This document shows positions 1 through 8,346 of a DNA stretch of 64,000 nucleotides, one piece after another (positions within the stretch are counted from its first letter, which is position 1; every line of letters begins with the position of its first letter). This DNA is from Nonomuraea polychroma. Lineage in GTDB: Bacteria; Actinomycetota; Actinomycetes; Streptosporangiales; Streptosporangiaceae. The position numbers and the translations under genes were made by a program. The notes beneath the pieces were generated by a model. The model saw only the letters and a program-made list of their open reading frames with translations. It was not told where the DNA came from and searched no databases. The stretch is from NCBI RefSeq assembly GCF_004011505.1, contig NZ_SAUN01000001.1:1-64000 (forward strand). The letters run 5' to 3'.

Positions 1-228
1 TTCTCGCACATCACGCCCGAATACAAGGCGATCAGCCAGCTCTGCCTGCAGGTCAGGTCGGTGGCGGAGGTGTCGGCGCTGCTGCGGATCCCGCTCGGCG
101 TGGTGCGTGTTCTGATCGCGGATATGGCGGCAGAAGGACTCGTACGAGTGCATCAGCCGCAGCTGGATGCGGGTAGGCCGGACGTCAACCTGCTGGAAAG
201 GGTGCTCAGTGGACTTCGCAGGCTCTAG
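1..228 (+). CDS. DUF742 conservon protein (CvnC-like), 3' end only
   Basis: The window opens inside this gene, so only the last 75 residues are seen (FSHITPEYKAIS ... SGLRRL, stop TAG at 226-228). The visible part reads like the winged-helix end of DUF742 proteins: a QLC...SVAEVSALLRIPLGVVRVL helix pair, then the family's usual LLERVL.GLRRL ending. In actinomycete conservons this protein lies between a Roadblock/LC7 protein and a GTPase, and a sensor kinase-like protein starts the operon. The next gene is that GTPase and starts inside this one (20 bp overlap), so translation is probably coupled. Family membership is recalled from conserved wording and context; the upstream members lie outside the window. 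Confidence 0.85.
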   Translation, partial: FSHITPEYKAISQLCLQVRSVAEVSALLRIPLGVVRVLIADMAAEGLVRVHQPQLDAGRPDVNLLERVLSGLRRL

Positions 229-796
229 CCCCGGCCTCACCTCGACGAAGATCGTCGTGGCCGGGGGCTTCGGCGTGGGCAAGACGACGTTCGTCGGTGC
301 GGTGTCGGAGATCATGCCGTTGACGACGGAGGCCGTCATGACGGACGCCTCCGCCGGGATCGACGATCTCGGCATGACGCCGCTGAAGTCGACCACCACC
401 GTGGCCATGGACTTCGGGCGCGTCTCCCTGGACCGTGACCTGATCCTCTATCTGTTCGGCACGCCTGGACAGCACCGGTTCTGGTTCATGTGGGACGACC
501 TGGTCCGGGGCGCGATCGGTGCGGTCGTGCTGGTGGACACCCGCCGTCTTGCCGACAGTTTTCCGGCGATCGACTACTTCGAAGAGGCGCAGCTGCCGTT
601 CATCGTGGGGGTGAACGGCTGGGACGGCCAATATCCGCACACCGACGCTGAAGTGCGCGACGCTCTGACGTTGGCGCCGCACATCCCGATGGTGCGGCTG
701 GACGCCCGCTCGAAGGACTCGGTCAAAGGCGCCCTGATCAACCTGGTCGAGCACGCGCTGACGGTTCGTATGGCCGTGCCAGGATGGAGCGGCTAG
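209..796 (+). CDS. Conservon GTP-binding protein (CvnD/MglA-like)
   Basis: Small Ras/MglA-like GTPase of 195 residues that closes a conservon, a membrane-associated signalling unit of actinomycetes. I place the start at GTG 209, giving VDFAGSSPG..., because GGAAAGG lies just upstream and family members start this way. The P-loop is GGFGVGKTT (near residue 20). The switch II region has FGTPGQHRFW, normally DxxG-like. The usual NKxD base-specificity motif reads NGWD, a degenerate form that weakens prediction of strict GTP specificity. The product probably cycles with the Roadblock and kinase-like partners encoded upstream of the window. Confidence 0.88.
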   Translation: MDFAGSSPGLTSTKIVVAGGFGVGKTTFVGAVSEIMPLTTEAVMTDASAGIDDLGMTPLKSTTTVAMDFGRVSLDRDLILYLFGTPGQHRFWFMWDDLVRGAIGAVVLVDTRRLADSFPAIDYFEEAQLPFIVGVNGWDGQYPHTDAEVRDALTLAPHIPMVRLDARSKDSVKGALINLVEHALTVRMAVPGWSG

Positions 797-853
797 GAGA
801 GCGGATAGGCTGGACTCTCCGACGTACATTCGCTTCGAGGACTGGCCAACCAC

Positions 854-2401
854 GTGTTCGAGACGCTATCCGACCGGCTGACATCGGTCTTCTCCTCCCT
901 CCGAGCCAAGGGCCGGCTGTCCGACGCCGACATCGACGCCACTACTCGCGAGATCCGCATCGCCCTGCTGGAGGCCGATGTCGCGCTCCCGGTGGTGAAG
1001 GCGTTCGTCGCCCAGATCAAGGAGCGCGCCCGCGGCGCCGAGGTCTCCCAGGCGCTCAACCCGGCGCAGCAGGTCGTCAAGATCGTCAATGATGAGCTCA
1101 TCGAGATTCTCGGCGGCGAGACCCGCAGGCTCCGCTTCGCCAAGACGCCGCCGACCGTCATCATGCTCGCCGGTCTGCAGGGCGCCGGTAAGACCACTCT
1201 GGCCGGCAAGCTGGCCAGGTGGCTGCGCGAGCAGGGCCACGCGCCCATGCTGGTGGCCGCCGACCTGCAGCGGCCCAACGCCGTCCAGCAGCTCCAGGTC
1301 GTGGGCGAGCGGGCGCAGGTCGCGGTCTACGCGCCCGAGCCGGGCAACGGCGTAGGCGACCCGATCGGGGTCGCCCGCACGTCGATCGACGAGGCGAAGC
1401 GCCTGAATCACGACATCGTCATCATCGACACCGCCGGCCGCCTGGGCATCGACCAGGAGATGATGAAGCAGGCCGCCGACATCCGCGACGCGGTCCGGCC
1501 CGACGAGGTCCTGTTCGTCGTGGACGCCATGATCGGTCAGGACGCCGTCACCACGGCCCAGGCGTTCATGGAGGGTGTCGGTTTCGACGGCGTCGTGCTG
1601 ACCAAGCTCGACGGCGACGCCCGCGGCGGCGCCGCGCTGTCGGTCAGGCACATCACCGGCCGGCCGATCATGTTCGCGTCGACGGGTGAGAAGCTGGAGG
1701 ACTTCGACGCCTTCCACCCGGACCGGATGGCCTCCCGCATCCTCGACATGGGCGACATCCTCACCCTGATCGAGCAGGCGCAGAAGACGTTCGACGAGGA
1801 GCAGGCCGCCAAGATGGCCGGCAAGCTCACGTCGGGCGAGAGCTTCACGCTGGAGGACTTCCTCGAGCAGATGATGATGGTCCAGAAGATGGGGCCGATC
1901 AAGAATCTGCTCGGCATGATGCCCGGCATGGGGCAGATGCGCGACCAGCTCAACTCGATCGACGATCGCGACCTCGACCGCATCGCCGCGATCATCCGCT
2001 CCATGACCCCGGCCGAGCGTCAGGACCCGAAGATCCTCAACGGGTCCCGTCGTGCCCGTATCGCCGCCGGCTCCGGTGTCACGGTCACGGCCGTGAGCAA
2101 TCTGGTCACCCGCTTCTTCGAGGCACAGAAGATGATGAAGCGGATGGCCGGCGGGATGGGCATCCCCGGCATGCCGGGCGGACGCGGCAAGGCGGCCAAG
2201 GCGCAGAAGAAGAACAAGAAGGGGCGGCGGGTCAGCGGGGACCCGAGGAAGGCGGCGCTGGAGAAGGCGTCGCCGGGTGAGGCTCCGGCGCAGCCCAAGC
2301 AGGGCGGGGTGCTGGGCAACCTGCAGGGCAAGCTGCCTCCGGGGATGGAGTTGCCGCCGGGCTTCGACCCCTCCAAGCTCAAGCTCCCCGGCCAGAACTA
2401 A
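854..2401 (+). CDS. ffh: Signal recognition particle protein Ffh (SRP54)
   Basis: GTPase of the signal recognition particle. It binds signal sequences of nascent membrane proteins together with 4.5S RNA and docks with FtsY. The 515 residues show the N-domain helical bundle (1-90), the G domain with P-loop GLQGAGKTT (107-115), DTAGR, and TKLDGDARGG. The methionine-rich M domain follows (QMMMVQKMGP, MMPGMGQMRDQ, GSRRARIAAGSG). The C-terminal tail is rich in Lys, Gly and Pro, longer than in E. coli and typical of actinobacteria. The start is GTG 854 (MFETLSDRL). It is the first gene of the conserved ffh-rpsP-khpA-rimM-trmD block and is followed by a hairpin at 2404-2425. Confidence 0.97.
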   Translation: MFETLSDRLTSVFSSLRAKGRLSDADIDATTREIRIALLEADVALPVVKAFVAQIKERARGAEVSQALNPAQQVVKIVNDELIEILGGETRRLRFAKTPPTVIMLAGLQGAGKTTLAGKLARWLREQGHAPMLVAADLQRPNAVQQLQVVGERAQVAVYAPEPGNGVGDPIGVARTSIDEAKRLNHDIVIIDTAGRLGIDQEMMKQAADIRDAVRPDEVLFVVDAMIGQDAVTTAQAFMEGVGFDGVVLTKLDGDARGGAALSVRHITGRPIMFASTGEKLEDFDAFHPDRMASRILDMGDILTLIEQAQKTFDEEQAAKMAGKLTSGESFTLEDFLEQMMMVQKMGPIKNLLGMMPGMGQMRDQLNSIDDRDLDRIAAIIRSMTPAERQDPKILNGSRRARIAAGSGVTVTAVSNLVTRFFEAQKMMKRMAGGMGIPGMPGGRGKAAKAQKKNKKGRRVSGDPRKAALEKASPGEAPAQPKQGGVLGNLQGKLPPGMELPPGFDPSKLKLPGQN

Positions 2402-2403
2402 CG

Positions 2404-2425
2404 GCCGCCGTTCTTTGGCGGCGGC
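2404..2425 (+). terminator. Hairpin just after ffh
   Basis: GCCGCCG pairs with CGGCGGC across an 8-nt TTCTTTGG loop, starting 3 bases after the ffh stop codon. There is only a short TT after the stem. Such GC hairpins commonly serve as terminators or partial terminators in actinomycetes, where U-tracts are often poor. It may separate ffh transcription from rpsP, which has a 250-bp upstream region of its own. Confidence 0.5.
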
Positions 2426-2653
2426 TTCGGGGTCGGGGGTCGGCGGGATTGTTGCCGAGGCTTTGCGGCTCCCTTCCGTGTGAGGGCGTAGGCAGTGCCG
2501 TCGATCTGGCACAATGACATGTTGGAACACCGTGACCAGGCGGGCGCCCTCTAACCTCCCGCCGGCCGCGTCTGTCCCTGGAGCGTCGTGCAGCCGTGCC
2601 CCACTCGGCGAAGCGCCGTTCACCCACGCTCGAATGCAGGAGAGACCACACCC

Positions 2654-3094
2654 GTGGCAGTCAAGATCAAGCTCAAGCGGCTCGGCATGATCCGCAACGC
2701 TCAATACCGTATCGTCGTCGCCGACAGCCGCACCAAGCGTGACGGCCGGGCGATCGAGGAGATCGGCCTGTACCACCCGAAGGAAGACCCTTCGCGCATC
2801 GAGGTCAACGCCGAGCGTGCGGCTTACTGGCTCGGGGTCGGCGCGCAGCCGACCGAGCCGGTGCTGAAGCTGCTCAAGCTCACCGGTGACTGGCAGAAGT
2901 TCAAGGGCGAGCCCGCCCCGGCGCCGCTGAAGGTGGCCGAGCCCAAGCCTGACCGTCACTCCATCTACGAGGCCGCGGCCAAGGAGGCGCTGTCCGGTGG
3001 CGACACCGGCACGGCCGCCACCACGCCGAAGAAGGCCAAGAAGAAGGAAGAGGCTGAGGCCCCCGCCGAGACCCAGACCGAGGGCGAGGCCTGA
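2654..3094 (+). CDS. rpsP: 30S ribosomal protein S16
   Basis: Ribosomal protein S16, which stabilises the 5' domain of 16S rRNA during 30S assembly. The 146-residue product begins [12 protein letters not shown] at GTG 2654, behind the GGAGA stretch at 2639. The core (1-85) has the family signatures [20 protein letters not shown] and [17 protein letters not shown]. Residues 86-146 are an extension rich in Ala, Lys and Glu, usual for high-GC actinobacteria. The gene is followed one base after its stop by the GTG of the KH-domain gene, so the two form an operon. Confidence 0.97.
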   Translation: MAVKIKLKRLGMIRNAQYRIVVADSRTKRDGRAIEEIGLYHPKEDPSRIEVNAERAAYWLGVGAQPTEPVLKLLKLTGDWQKFKGEPAPAPLKVAEPKPDRHSIYEAAAKEALSGGDTGTAATTPKKAKKKEEAEAPAETQTEGEA

Positions 3095-3095
3095 C

Positions 3096-3341
3096 GTGCT
3101 CGAGGAGGCTCTCGAGCACCTCGTGAAGGGCATCGTCGAACATCCCGACGATGTCCGGGTCCGCGCACGCCGCATTCGCAGCGGGCGCGTCCTGGAGGTC
3201 CGGGTGCACCCCGAGGACCTGGGCAAGGTCATCGGACGCGGCGGGCGCACCGCCAAGGCGCTGCGTACGGTCGTGAACGCCCTGGCCGACGGGAAGTACG
3301 TCCGGGTCGACCTGCTCGACCTGCACGAAGCAGTCCGTTAG
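3096..3341 (+). CDS. khpA: KH-domain RNA-binding protein KhpA
   Basis: Single KH-domain protein of 81 residues (YlqC/KhpA family, UPF0109). The GTG start at 3096 comes one base after the rpsP stop. The KH signature GKVIGRGGRTAKALR lies in the middle. The N-terminal half starts MLEEALEHLVKGIVEHPDD. Homologues bind RNA and, in some Firmicutes, work with KhpB in cell elongation; its targets here are unknown. Its position between rpsP and rimM is the usual one in Gram-positive bacteria and strongly supports the call. Confidence 0.95.
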   Translation: MLEEALEHLVKGIVEHPDDVRVRARRIRSGRVLEVRVHPEDLGKVIGRGGRTAKALRTVVNALADGKYVRVDLLDLHEAVR

Positions 3342-3353
3342 CGTCAGGTTTCC

Positions 3354-3387
3354 GCGCCCTCATCGGCTCTCCGGCCGATGGGGGCGC
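3354..3387 (+). terminator. Long hairpin between khpA and rimM
   Basis: A 14-bp stem (with one G-T wobble) runs from GCGCCC at 3354 to GGGCGC ending at 3387, closing on a 6-nt loop. It is followed by TTGCTTTGAG, a weak T-run. The position in the 71-bp gap between two genes of one block suggests an attenuator or partial terminator, or a processing or stability element, rather than a full stop. The pairing is seen directly; the function is inferred. Confidence 0.55.
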
Positions 3388-3412
3388 TTGCTTTGAGAAA
3401 GGGCACATTCAC

Positions 3413-3913
3413 GTGCAGCTGGTCGTCGGCCGGATAGGCCGTCCGCACGGGGTACGCGGTGAAGTGACCGTAGAGGTGCTTACCGACGATCCGGAGCGGC
3501 GCTTCGCCGTCGGCACGTCGATCACGACCGACCCCGCCGACACAGGGCCGCTCGTCGTCGCCGGCCGCCGCTGGCACAAGGACATCCTGCTGGTGTCGTT
3601 CGAGGGCGTCAGCGACCGCGATGTGGCCGAGGAACTGCGGGGCACCATGCTGGTCATCGACTCGGCCGAAGTGGAGCCGCTCGACGACCCCGACGAGTTC
3701 CACGACCACCAACTCATCGGCCTGGCGGTGGAGACCGTCGCCGGCGACCCGGTGGGCGAGATCACCGACGTCCTGCACCACGGGCAGGACCTGCTGGTCG
3801 TCCGCAGGAAGGGCGCCGACGAGGCGCTCATCCCGTTCGTGAAGGCCCTGGTGCCGGAGGTGGACCTGGAGGGCGGGCGGCTGGTCGTCGATCCGCCGGA
3901 GGGTCTGCTGTGA
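3413..3913 (+). CDS. rimM: Ribosome maturation factor RimM
   Basis: 16S rRNA processing factor that binds S19 and helps mature the 30S head. The 166 residues begin [18 protein letters not shown] at GTG 3413. The N-terminal RimM barrel contains the RPHGVRGE signature. The C-terminal PRC-barrel half contains the HxLIG-type [25 protein letters not shown] and the [19 protein letters not shown] block. It ends in a direct overlap with trmD (TGATG), consistent with coupled translation. Confidence 0.96.
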   Translation: MQLVVGRIGRPHGVRGEVTVEVLTDDPERRFAVGTSITTDPADTGPLVVAGRRWHKDILLVSFEGVSDRDVAEELRGTMLVIDSAEVEPLDDPDEFHDHQLIGLAVETVAGDPVGEITDVLHHGQDLLVVRRKGADEALIPFVKALVPEVDLEGGRLVVDPPEGLL

Positions 3914-4692
3914 TGCGGCTCGACATCATCTCGATCTTCCCTGAATACTTCACGCCTCTGGACGTGTCGCTGATCGGCAAGGCACGGGAGCGGGGCACGC
4001 TCGACGTACGCGTGCACCAGCTGCGCGACTGGACGCACGACGTGCACAAGACCGTCGACGACACGCCGTACGGCGGCGGACCCGGCATGGTCATGAAGCC
4101 CGAGGTGTGGGGCGAGGCCATCGACGCGGTGATCGGAGACGGCACGCCGCGGATGATCGTCCCGACGCCGAGCGGGCGGCCGTTCACCCAGGAGCTCGCG
4201 CAGGAGCTGGCGGAGGAGCCGTGGCTGCTGTTCGCGTGCGGGCGCTACGAGGGCATCGACGCGCGGGTGATGGCTGAATACGCCACGCGGCTGCGCGTGG
4301 ACGAGGTCAGCATCGGCGACTACGTGCTGGCCGGCGGCGAGGTCGCGGTGCTGGTCATGGTGGAGGCCATCGGCAGGCTGCTGCCCGGCGTGCTGGGCAA
4401 CGCCCAGTCGGCCGTGGACGACTCCTTCGCGCCCGGGTCCATGCGTAACCTGGTCGAGGGCCCCGTCTACACCAAGCCGCCCGTCTGGCGGGGGCACGAG
4501 GTGCCTGCCGTGTTGATGTCCGGCCACCATGGGAAGGTGGCCAGGTGGCGCCGGGACGAGGCGCTGCGCCGTACCGTGCAGAACCGGCCCGAGCTGGCGG
4601 CGGCGCTCGACCCCGGCACGCTCGACAAGCACGACAGGAAGCTCCTGGAGGAGCTCTCGTTTCGCGTAGAGCCGGAAGATATGGCAAACTGA
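3913..4692 (+). CDS. trmD: tRNA (guanine-N1-)-methyltransferase TrmD
   Basis: Makes m1G37 in tRNAs that read CNN codons, using S-adenosylmethionine, and so prevents +1 frameshifts. I start at ATG 3913 ([13 protein letters not shown]), which overlaps the rimM stop. A GTG at 3910 would add one Met. The SPOUT trefoil-knot segments are visible: [29 protein letters not shown], and [31 protein letters not shown]. The 259-residue length is typical. It is followed by the rplS leader. Confidence 0.97.
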   Translation: MRLDIISIFPEYFTPLDVSLIGKARERGTLDVRVHQLRDWTHDVHKTVDDTPYGGGPGMVMKPEVWGEAIDAVIGDGTPRMIVPTPSGRPFTQELAQELAEEPWLLFACGRYEGIDARVMAEYATRLRVDEVSIGDYVLAGGEVAVLVMVEAIGRLLPGVLGNAQSAVDDSFAPGSMRNLVEGPVYTKPPVWRGHEVPAVLMSGHHGKVARWRRDEALRRTVQNRPELAAALDPGTLDKHDRKLLEELSFRVEPEDMAN

Positions 4693-4699
4693 ATCGCTG

Positions 4700-4746
4700 C
4701 CAACCTTTCATTGGTTGGTCTGTCATGCCCGGGAAACGGTCCCGGG
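4700..4746 (+). promoter_or_regulatory. rplS leader with two hairpins
   Basis: The 137 bp between trmD and rplS contain two clean inverted repeats: CCAACC...GGTTGG (4700-4718, 7-nt loop) and CCCGGG...CCCGGG (4728-4746, loop AAACGGT). Leaders before rplS are known in several phyla as autoregulatory sites for L19. Whether this one works that way, or acts as a terminator or processing site after trmD, cannot be told from the sequence. No T-run follows the second stem. Confidence 0.45.
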
Positions 4747-4829
4747 TTCATCACATCAGCAGGCGTGTCCGCCGCGAGCCAAGGCCGGGTGGACCTCCGC
4801 GTGCTTACGAGGACTTGAGGACAGCTCTC

Positions 4830-5192
4830 ATGCACACGAAGATCCAGGAGCTCGAGAAGGCGACCCTGCGCAGCGACGTGCCGGGTTTCCGCCCCGGTGA
4901 CACGCTCGAGGTTCACGTACGAGTCGTCGAAGGCAACCGCTCCCGTATCCAGGTCTTCAAGGGCTTCGTGCTGCGCCGGCAGGGCAGCGGCGCCCGCGAG
5001 ACCTTCACGGTCCGCAAGGTCAGCTACGGCGTCGGCGTCGAGCGCACCTTCCCCGTGCACAGCCCGGTCATCGAGAAGATCACGCTCGTGACCCGCGGCG
5101 ACGTGCGCCGGGCCAAGCTCTACTACATGCGCGACCTGCGCGGCAAGGCCGCCCGCATTCGCGAGAAGCGCGAGACGACGGCCGCGAAGTAG
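4830..5192 (+). CDS. rplS: 50S ribosomal protein L19
   Basis: Ribosomal protein L19, which sits at the 30S-50S interface. The 120 residues start [26 protein letters not shown] at ATG 4830. Typical L19 stretches are [19 protein letters not shown], the [15 protein letters not shown] loop, [14 protein letters not shown], and the [17 protein letters not shown] end. Longer upstream reading is excluded because the family start matches exactly here. A strong terminator follows at 5206-5236. Confidence 0.97.
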   Translation: MHTKIQELEKATLRSDVPGFRPGDTLEVHVRVVEGNRSRIQVFKGFVLRRQGSGARETFTVRKVSYGVGVERTFPVHSPVIEKITLVTRGDVRRAKLYYMRDLRGKAARIREKRETTAAK

Positions 5193-5205
5193 CCCTGGTC
5201 TTTCC

Positions 5206-5240
5206 CCGAATGGCCCGCCCCGTGCGGGCCATTCGGCTTT
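5206..5240 (+). terminator. Strong rho-independent-type terminator after rplS
   Basis: A perfect 13-bp stem (CCGAATGGCCCGC with GCGGGCCATTCGG, 5206-5236) closes on the 5-nt loop CCCGT and is followed by CTTTT. It starts 14 bases after the rplS stop. It probably ends the rpsP-rplS operon and isolates the signal peptidase genes. Confidence 0.85.
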
Positions 5241-5332
5241 ACAGGGCCGTTTCCTTTATGTGGAGCGACTCGTGCCCGGTGTAACGTCTGTCGAGGCTTG
5301 TCGAGCCGAATCATCATCTAGGCTCGTCAGCG

Positions 5333-6199
5333 ATGACTAGCGAGAGCCAGGAGTACGGCGCGGCGCGCCGCCCTGTCGAGGACGAGGTGGACGTGGTCGC
5401 CGAAGAGACTCAGAAGCCTGCCAAGGGCGAAAAACGCGATAAGGAGAAGAAAGGGTCGTTCTGGAAAGAGCTTCCCGTTCTTGTCGTCGTAGCCCTGGTG
5501 CTGGCACTGATCATCAAGACGTTTGTGGTCCAGGCCTTCTACATCCCGTCGGAGTCGATGGAGAACACCCTGCTGAAGAACGACAGGGTCCTGGTCAACA
5601 AGCTCGTCTACCACACGCGTGACATCGAGCGTGGCGACGTGGTGGTCTTCTCGGGCGTCGACTCCTGGGACGGTGAGTTCCAGATGGAAGAGCCGTCCAA
5701 CGCCGTCGCGGCGTTCTTCCAGTGGGTCGGCACGGCGTTCGGCCTCATCCCCGGTGAGAAGGACTACATCAAGCGGGTCATCGGCATCGGTGGTGACCAC
5801 GTCAAGTGCTGCGACTCCAAGGGGCGCATCACCGTCAACGGCACGCCCATCGACGAGGAGAGCTATCTCTACCCGGGCAACGTGCCCTCTGACAAGTTCT
5901 TCGACATCACGGTGCCGCAGGGGCGGCTGTGGGTCATGGGCGACCATCGCTCGGTCTCGCTCGACTCGCGTTCACACACCGGCGACCCGGGCGGCGGTTC
6001 CATTCCCGAAGGCCAGGTCATCGGGCGGGCGTTCGTGATCGTCTGGCCGTTCGACCGGGCGAGCGTGATCGACATCCCGGCCACGTTCGCGCAGCCCGCG
6101 CTCCAGGCGCTCGGCGGGTCCGTCCCGATGCTCGCCGGGTTCGGGCTGGCCGTACCCTTGGTCCTGGTTCGTCGGCGCTGGCTACGGAGGAGGCGTTGA
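5333..6199 (+). CDS. lepB: Signal peptidase I, first of a tandem pair
   Basis: Membrane serine protease (S26) that removes signal peptides from exported proteins. Of its 288 residues, 1-45 are a charged cytoplasmic part (KGEKRDKEKKGSF). A transmembrane segment (46-68) precedes box B IPSESMENTL with nucleophile Ser75. The general base is Lys147 in DYIKRVIGIGGD, and box E reads GDHRSVSLDSR. A second hydrophobic segment near the C-terminus (VPMLAGFGLAVPLVLV) ends in RRRWLRRRR, probably a cytoplasmic anchor that the second copy lacks. It overlaps the next lepB (TGATG). Confidence 0.96.
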   Translation: MTSESQEYGAARRPVEDEVDVVAEETQKPAKGEKRDKEKKGSFWKELPVLVVVALVLALIIKTFVVQAFYIPSESMENTLLKNDRVLVNKLVYHTRDIERGDVVVFSGVDSWDGEFQMEEPSNAVAAFFQWVGTAFGLIPGEKDYIKRVIGIGGDHVKCCDSKGRITVNGTPIDEESYLYPGNVPSDKFFDITVPQGRLWVMGDHRSVSLDSRSHTGDPGGGSIPEGQVIGRAFVIVWPFDRASVIDIPATFAQPALQALGGSVPMLAGFGLAVPLVLVRRRWLRRRR

Positions 6200-6789
6200 T
6201 GGCCGTCACCAAGAAGGCGGAGGGCGTGGGGAAAGAGAAGAAGAAGGGCAGCTTCCGTGAGACGGTGCTGCTCCTGGTCCTGGGCGTCGGCATCGCGCTG
6301 TTGCTGCAGGCGTTCGTGATCGGCTCGTTCTACATCCCGTCCGTGTCGATGGAGAACACCCTGCTGGTCAACGACCGCGTGTTCGTCAACAAGCTGGCGG
6401 GCAAGCCGGAGCGCGGCGACATCGTGGTGTTCAAGGGCTGGAACGGTGAGGACACCATCAAGCGCGTCATCGGCATCGGCGGCGACAAGGTGGTGTGCGA
6501 CTCGAAGAAGCGCATCACCGTCAACGGCACGCCGCTGGACGAGACGTCCTACCTCTACCCCGGTGATTTCCCCTGCGATAACAAGCTCAACGTGACGGTG
6601 CCCGCTGGGAAACTGTGGCTGATGGGAGATCATCGCAGCGCCTCCGCCGACTCCCGGTCCCACATGAGGGAGCCCGGCAAGGGGTTCATCTCGGAAGAGG
6701 CGGTGATCGGCAAGGCGGTGGTGCGTTACTGGCCGCTCAACCGTGGCTATCTCTTCTCCCGGCCCGAGACTTTCGACAAGGTCAAGTAG
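6199..6789 (+). CDS. lepB: Signal peptidase I, second of a tandem pair
   Basis: Paralogue of the upstream peptidase, 196 residues, with a single N-terminal membrane segment (21-40). The catalytic Ser50 lies in YIPSVSMENTLL and Lys88 in DTIKRVIGIGGD; GDHRSASADSR closes the active site. It lacks the roughly 30-residue insert that the first copy has between the catalytic boxes, and lacks its C-terminal anchor. The start ATG 6199 shares a base with the upstream stop, with GGAGGAGG just before it. The two peptidases probably divide substrates, as multiple signal peptidases do in Streptomyces. Confidence 0.95.
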   Translation: MAVTKKAEGVGKEKKKGSFRETVLLLVLGVGIALLLQAFVIGSFYIPSVSMENTLLVNDRVFVNKLAGKPERGDIVVFKGWNGEDTIKRVIGIGGDKVVCDSKKRITVNGTPLDETSYLYPGDFPCDNKLNVTVPAGKLWLMGDHRSASADSRSHMREPGKGFISEEAVIGKAVVRYWPLNRGYLFSRPETFDKVK

Positions 6790-6841
6790 AGAGGGCTTTT
6801 GGTCGCGGGTTGCGGCGAATGGGGCGTACGCTGCCACTGTC

Positions 6842-7510
6842 ATGACAGTTGCGTTCCGCCCTCGACCGAGCGTCGTCCGGCGCGATTCCGGTCTCTACGC
6901 CTATGAGCGGGCGCTGGCCCGCCGCGGCCTCACCCCGATCGCCGGTGTGGACGAGGCAGGCCGCGGCGCCTGCGCGGGCCCGCTCGTGGTCGCGGCCGTG
7001 ATCCTGCGCAGGGAGATCGACGGCCTCGGCGACTCGAAACTGCTCACCCCGGCGGTGCGCGAAAGCCTCTACGACAAGATCACGCGTGTTGCCCATGTGG
7101 GTGTCGTGATCATCCCGCCGGGGGAGATCGACGCCAAAGGTCTTCACAAGTGCAACGTTTCAGGAATGCGGCGAGCTGTCGCACAGTTGCCCTGTGACCC
7201 GGAGTACATCCTGACGGACGGCTTCCCGGTGCCCGGGCTGCCCGCGCCGTCGCTCGCCGTGTGGAAGGGGGACCAGGTGGCCGCGTGCGTGGCGGCCGCG
7301 TCCATCGTGGCCAAGGTGACGAGGGACCGCCTGATGGTGGCGCTCGACGAACGTTTCCCGCAGTACGGCTTCGCCGAGCACAAGGGATACGTCACACCTG
7401 GGCATCGGCTGGCACTGGAAACGCACGGCCCATGTCCTGATCACCGTTACTCCTTCGTCACGGTGGCCAGGGAGATGGGTGAGAATGAAATGGGGGCCGG
7501 GGTTGCCTGA
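6842..7510 (+). CDS. rnhB: Ribonuclease HII
   Basis: Endonuclease that cuts the RNA strand of RNA-DNA hybrids and removes single misincorporated ribonucleotides. The 222 residues start MTVAFRPRPSVV at ATG 6842. The metal-binding DEAGRG motif (GVDEAGRGACAGP, Asp37, Glu38) and the later Asp in YILTDGFPVPG are present, as is the AASIVAKVTRD signature. The C-terminal end (HKGYVTPGH) is standard. It sits between lepB and the DUF2469 gene, as in most actinobacteria. Confidence 0.97.
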   Translation: MTVAFRPRPSVVRRDSGLYAYERALARRGLTPIAGVDEAGRGACAGPLVVAAVILRREIDGLGDSKLLTPAVRESLYDKITRVAHVGVVIIPPGEIDAKGLHKCNVSGMRRAVAQLPCDPEYILTDGFPVPGLPAPSLAVWKGDQVAACVAAASIVAKVTRDRLMVALDERFPQYGFAEHKGYVTPGHRLALETHGPCPDHRYSFVTVAREMGENEMGAGVA

Positions 7511-7549
7511 GCAGGCAAACCGGGGGACCGGTACGACAGGAGGACCGCG

Positions 7550-7873
7550 ATGAGCGCAGAGGATCTCGAAAAGTACGAAACCGAGATGGAGCTGCAGCTT
7601 TACCGCGAATACCGTGATGTCGTCGGTTTGTTCACATACGTCGTGGAGACGGAGCGACGCTTCTATCTGACCAACTCGGTCGACCTCGACGTCCGCACCG
7701 CGGAGAACGGCGACGTCTTCTTCGATGTGAAGATGCAGGACGCTTGGGTGTGGGACATGTATCGGCCGGCGCGGTTCGTGAAGAACGTGCGGGTGGTCAC
7801 GTTTAAGGATGTCAACGTGGAGGAGCTGGCCAAGGCCGATCTGGAGATGCCGAAGGAGGGGTTCTCCGGGTAG
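7550..7873 (+). CDS. DUF2469 family protein
   Basis: Conserved actinobacterial protein of unknown role, 107 residues, acidic (MSAEDLEKYETEMELQLYREYRDVV). The family's aromatic-rich core is intact: TYVVETERRFYLTN, FFDVKMQDAWVWDMYRPARFVKNVRV. There is no signal peptide or membrane segment. A strong ribosome site (ACAGGAGGACC) precedes ATG 7550. In actinobacteria it is almost always next to rnhB and yraN, and here too, although a 1-kb repeat-bearing gap separates it from yraN. Confidence 0.93.
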   Translation: MSAEDLEKYETEMELQLYREYRDVVGLFTYVVETERRFYLTNSVDLDVRTAENGDVFFDVKMQDAWVWDMYRPARFVKNVRVVTFKDVNVEELAKADLEMPKEGFSG

Positions 7874-8028
7874 TCCGGTCCGGTCCGCCACTGGCCCCGC
7901 CTGCCGCCGGTCTCGCCCGCTCACCGCGGCTGGCCCGCTCGGCCTTGGCGTAGCCGGTCTTGCCTGTGGCGCGGCTCAAAGGTGGCACGGATCATGCACG
8001 GACCACGCGATGCGCGGACCGGCCCTTG

Positions 8029-8073
8029 TGCGGGTCGGCCCTTTGCGGGTCGGCCCTTTGCGGGTCGGCCCTT
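8029..8073. repeat. 15-bp tandem repeat, three copies
   Basis: Three exact head-to-tail copies of TGCGGGTCGGCCCTT. Degenerate relatives (GCCCTTGTG, CATGCCGGGTCCGGCCCTT) continue on both sides up to about 8110. The period of 15 keeps every frame open, so the open frames over it are not evidence for a gene. Confidence 0.9.
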
Positions 8074-8346
8074 GTGGGGATCAGCCCATGCCGGGTCCGG
8101 CCCTTGTGCGGGCTGGCTCATCTGGGGACGGCTCAGCTCTCTTTGCGCCGTCAGCAGCGCCGTCGATACGCGAGATGCCGGGCGGGCCTGGACTGGGCTT
8201 GCCGCGTAGCCTGGCGGGCGCTCCGGCGGTGGCGCTCCGGTCGTGGCGCTCCCGAAGTGTGTGCCGCCGCCGTCGTCGACTCGACGGCGCTGTCTTCCTG
8301 CCGGGCTTCACCTCGCTCTGTGAGGCCGTATTTCGTCGTGACTGCT

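Noticed and set aside
866..3256. 796-codon minus-strand frame across ffh and rpsP
   Set aside because: Mirror of plus-strand codon bias. Ffh and S16 are certain on the other strand.
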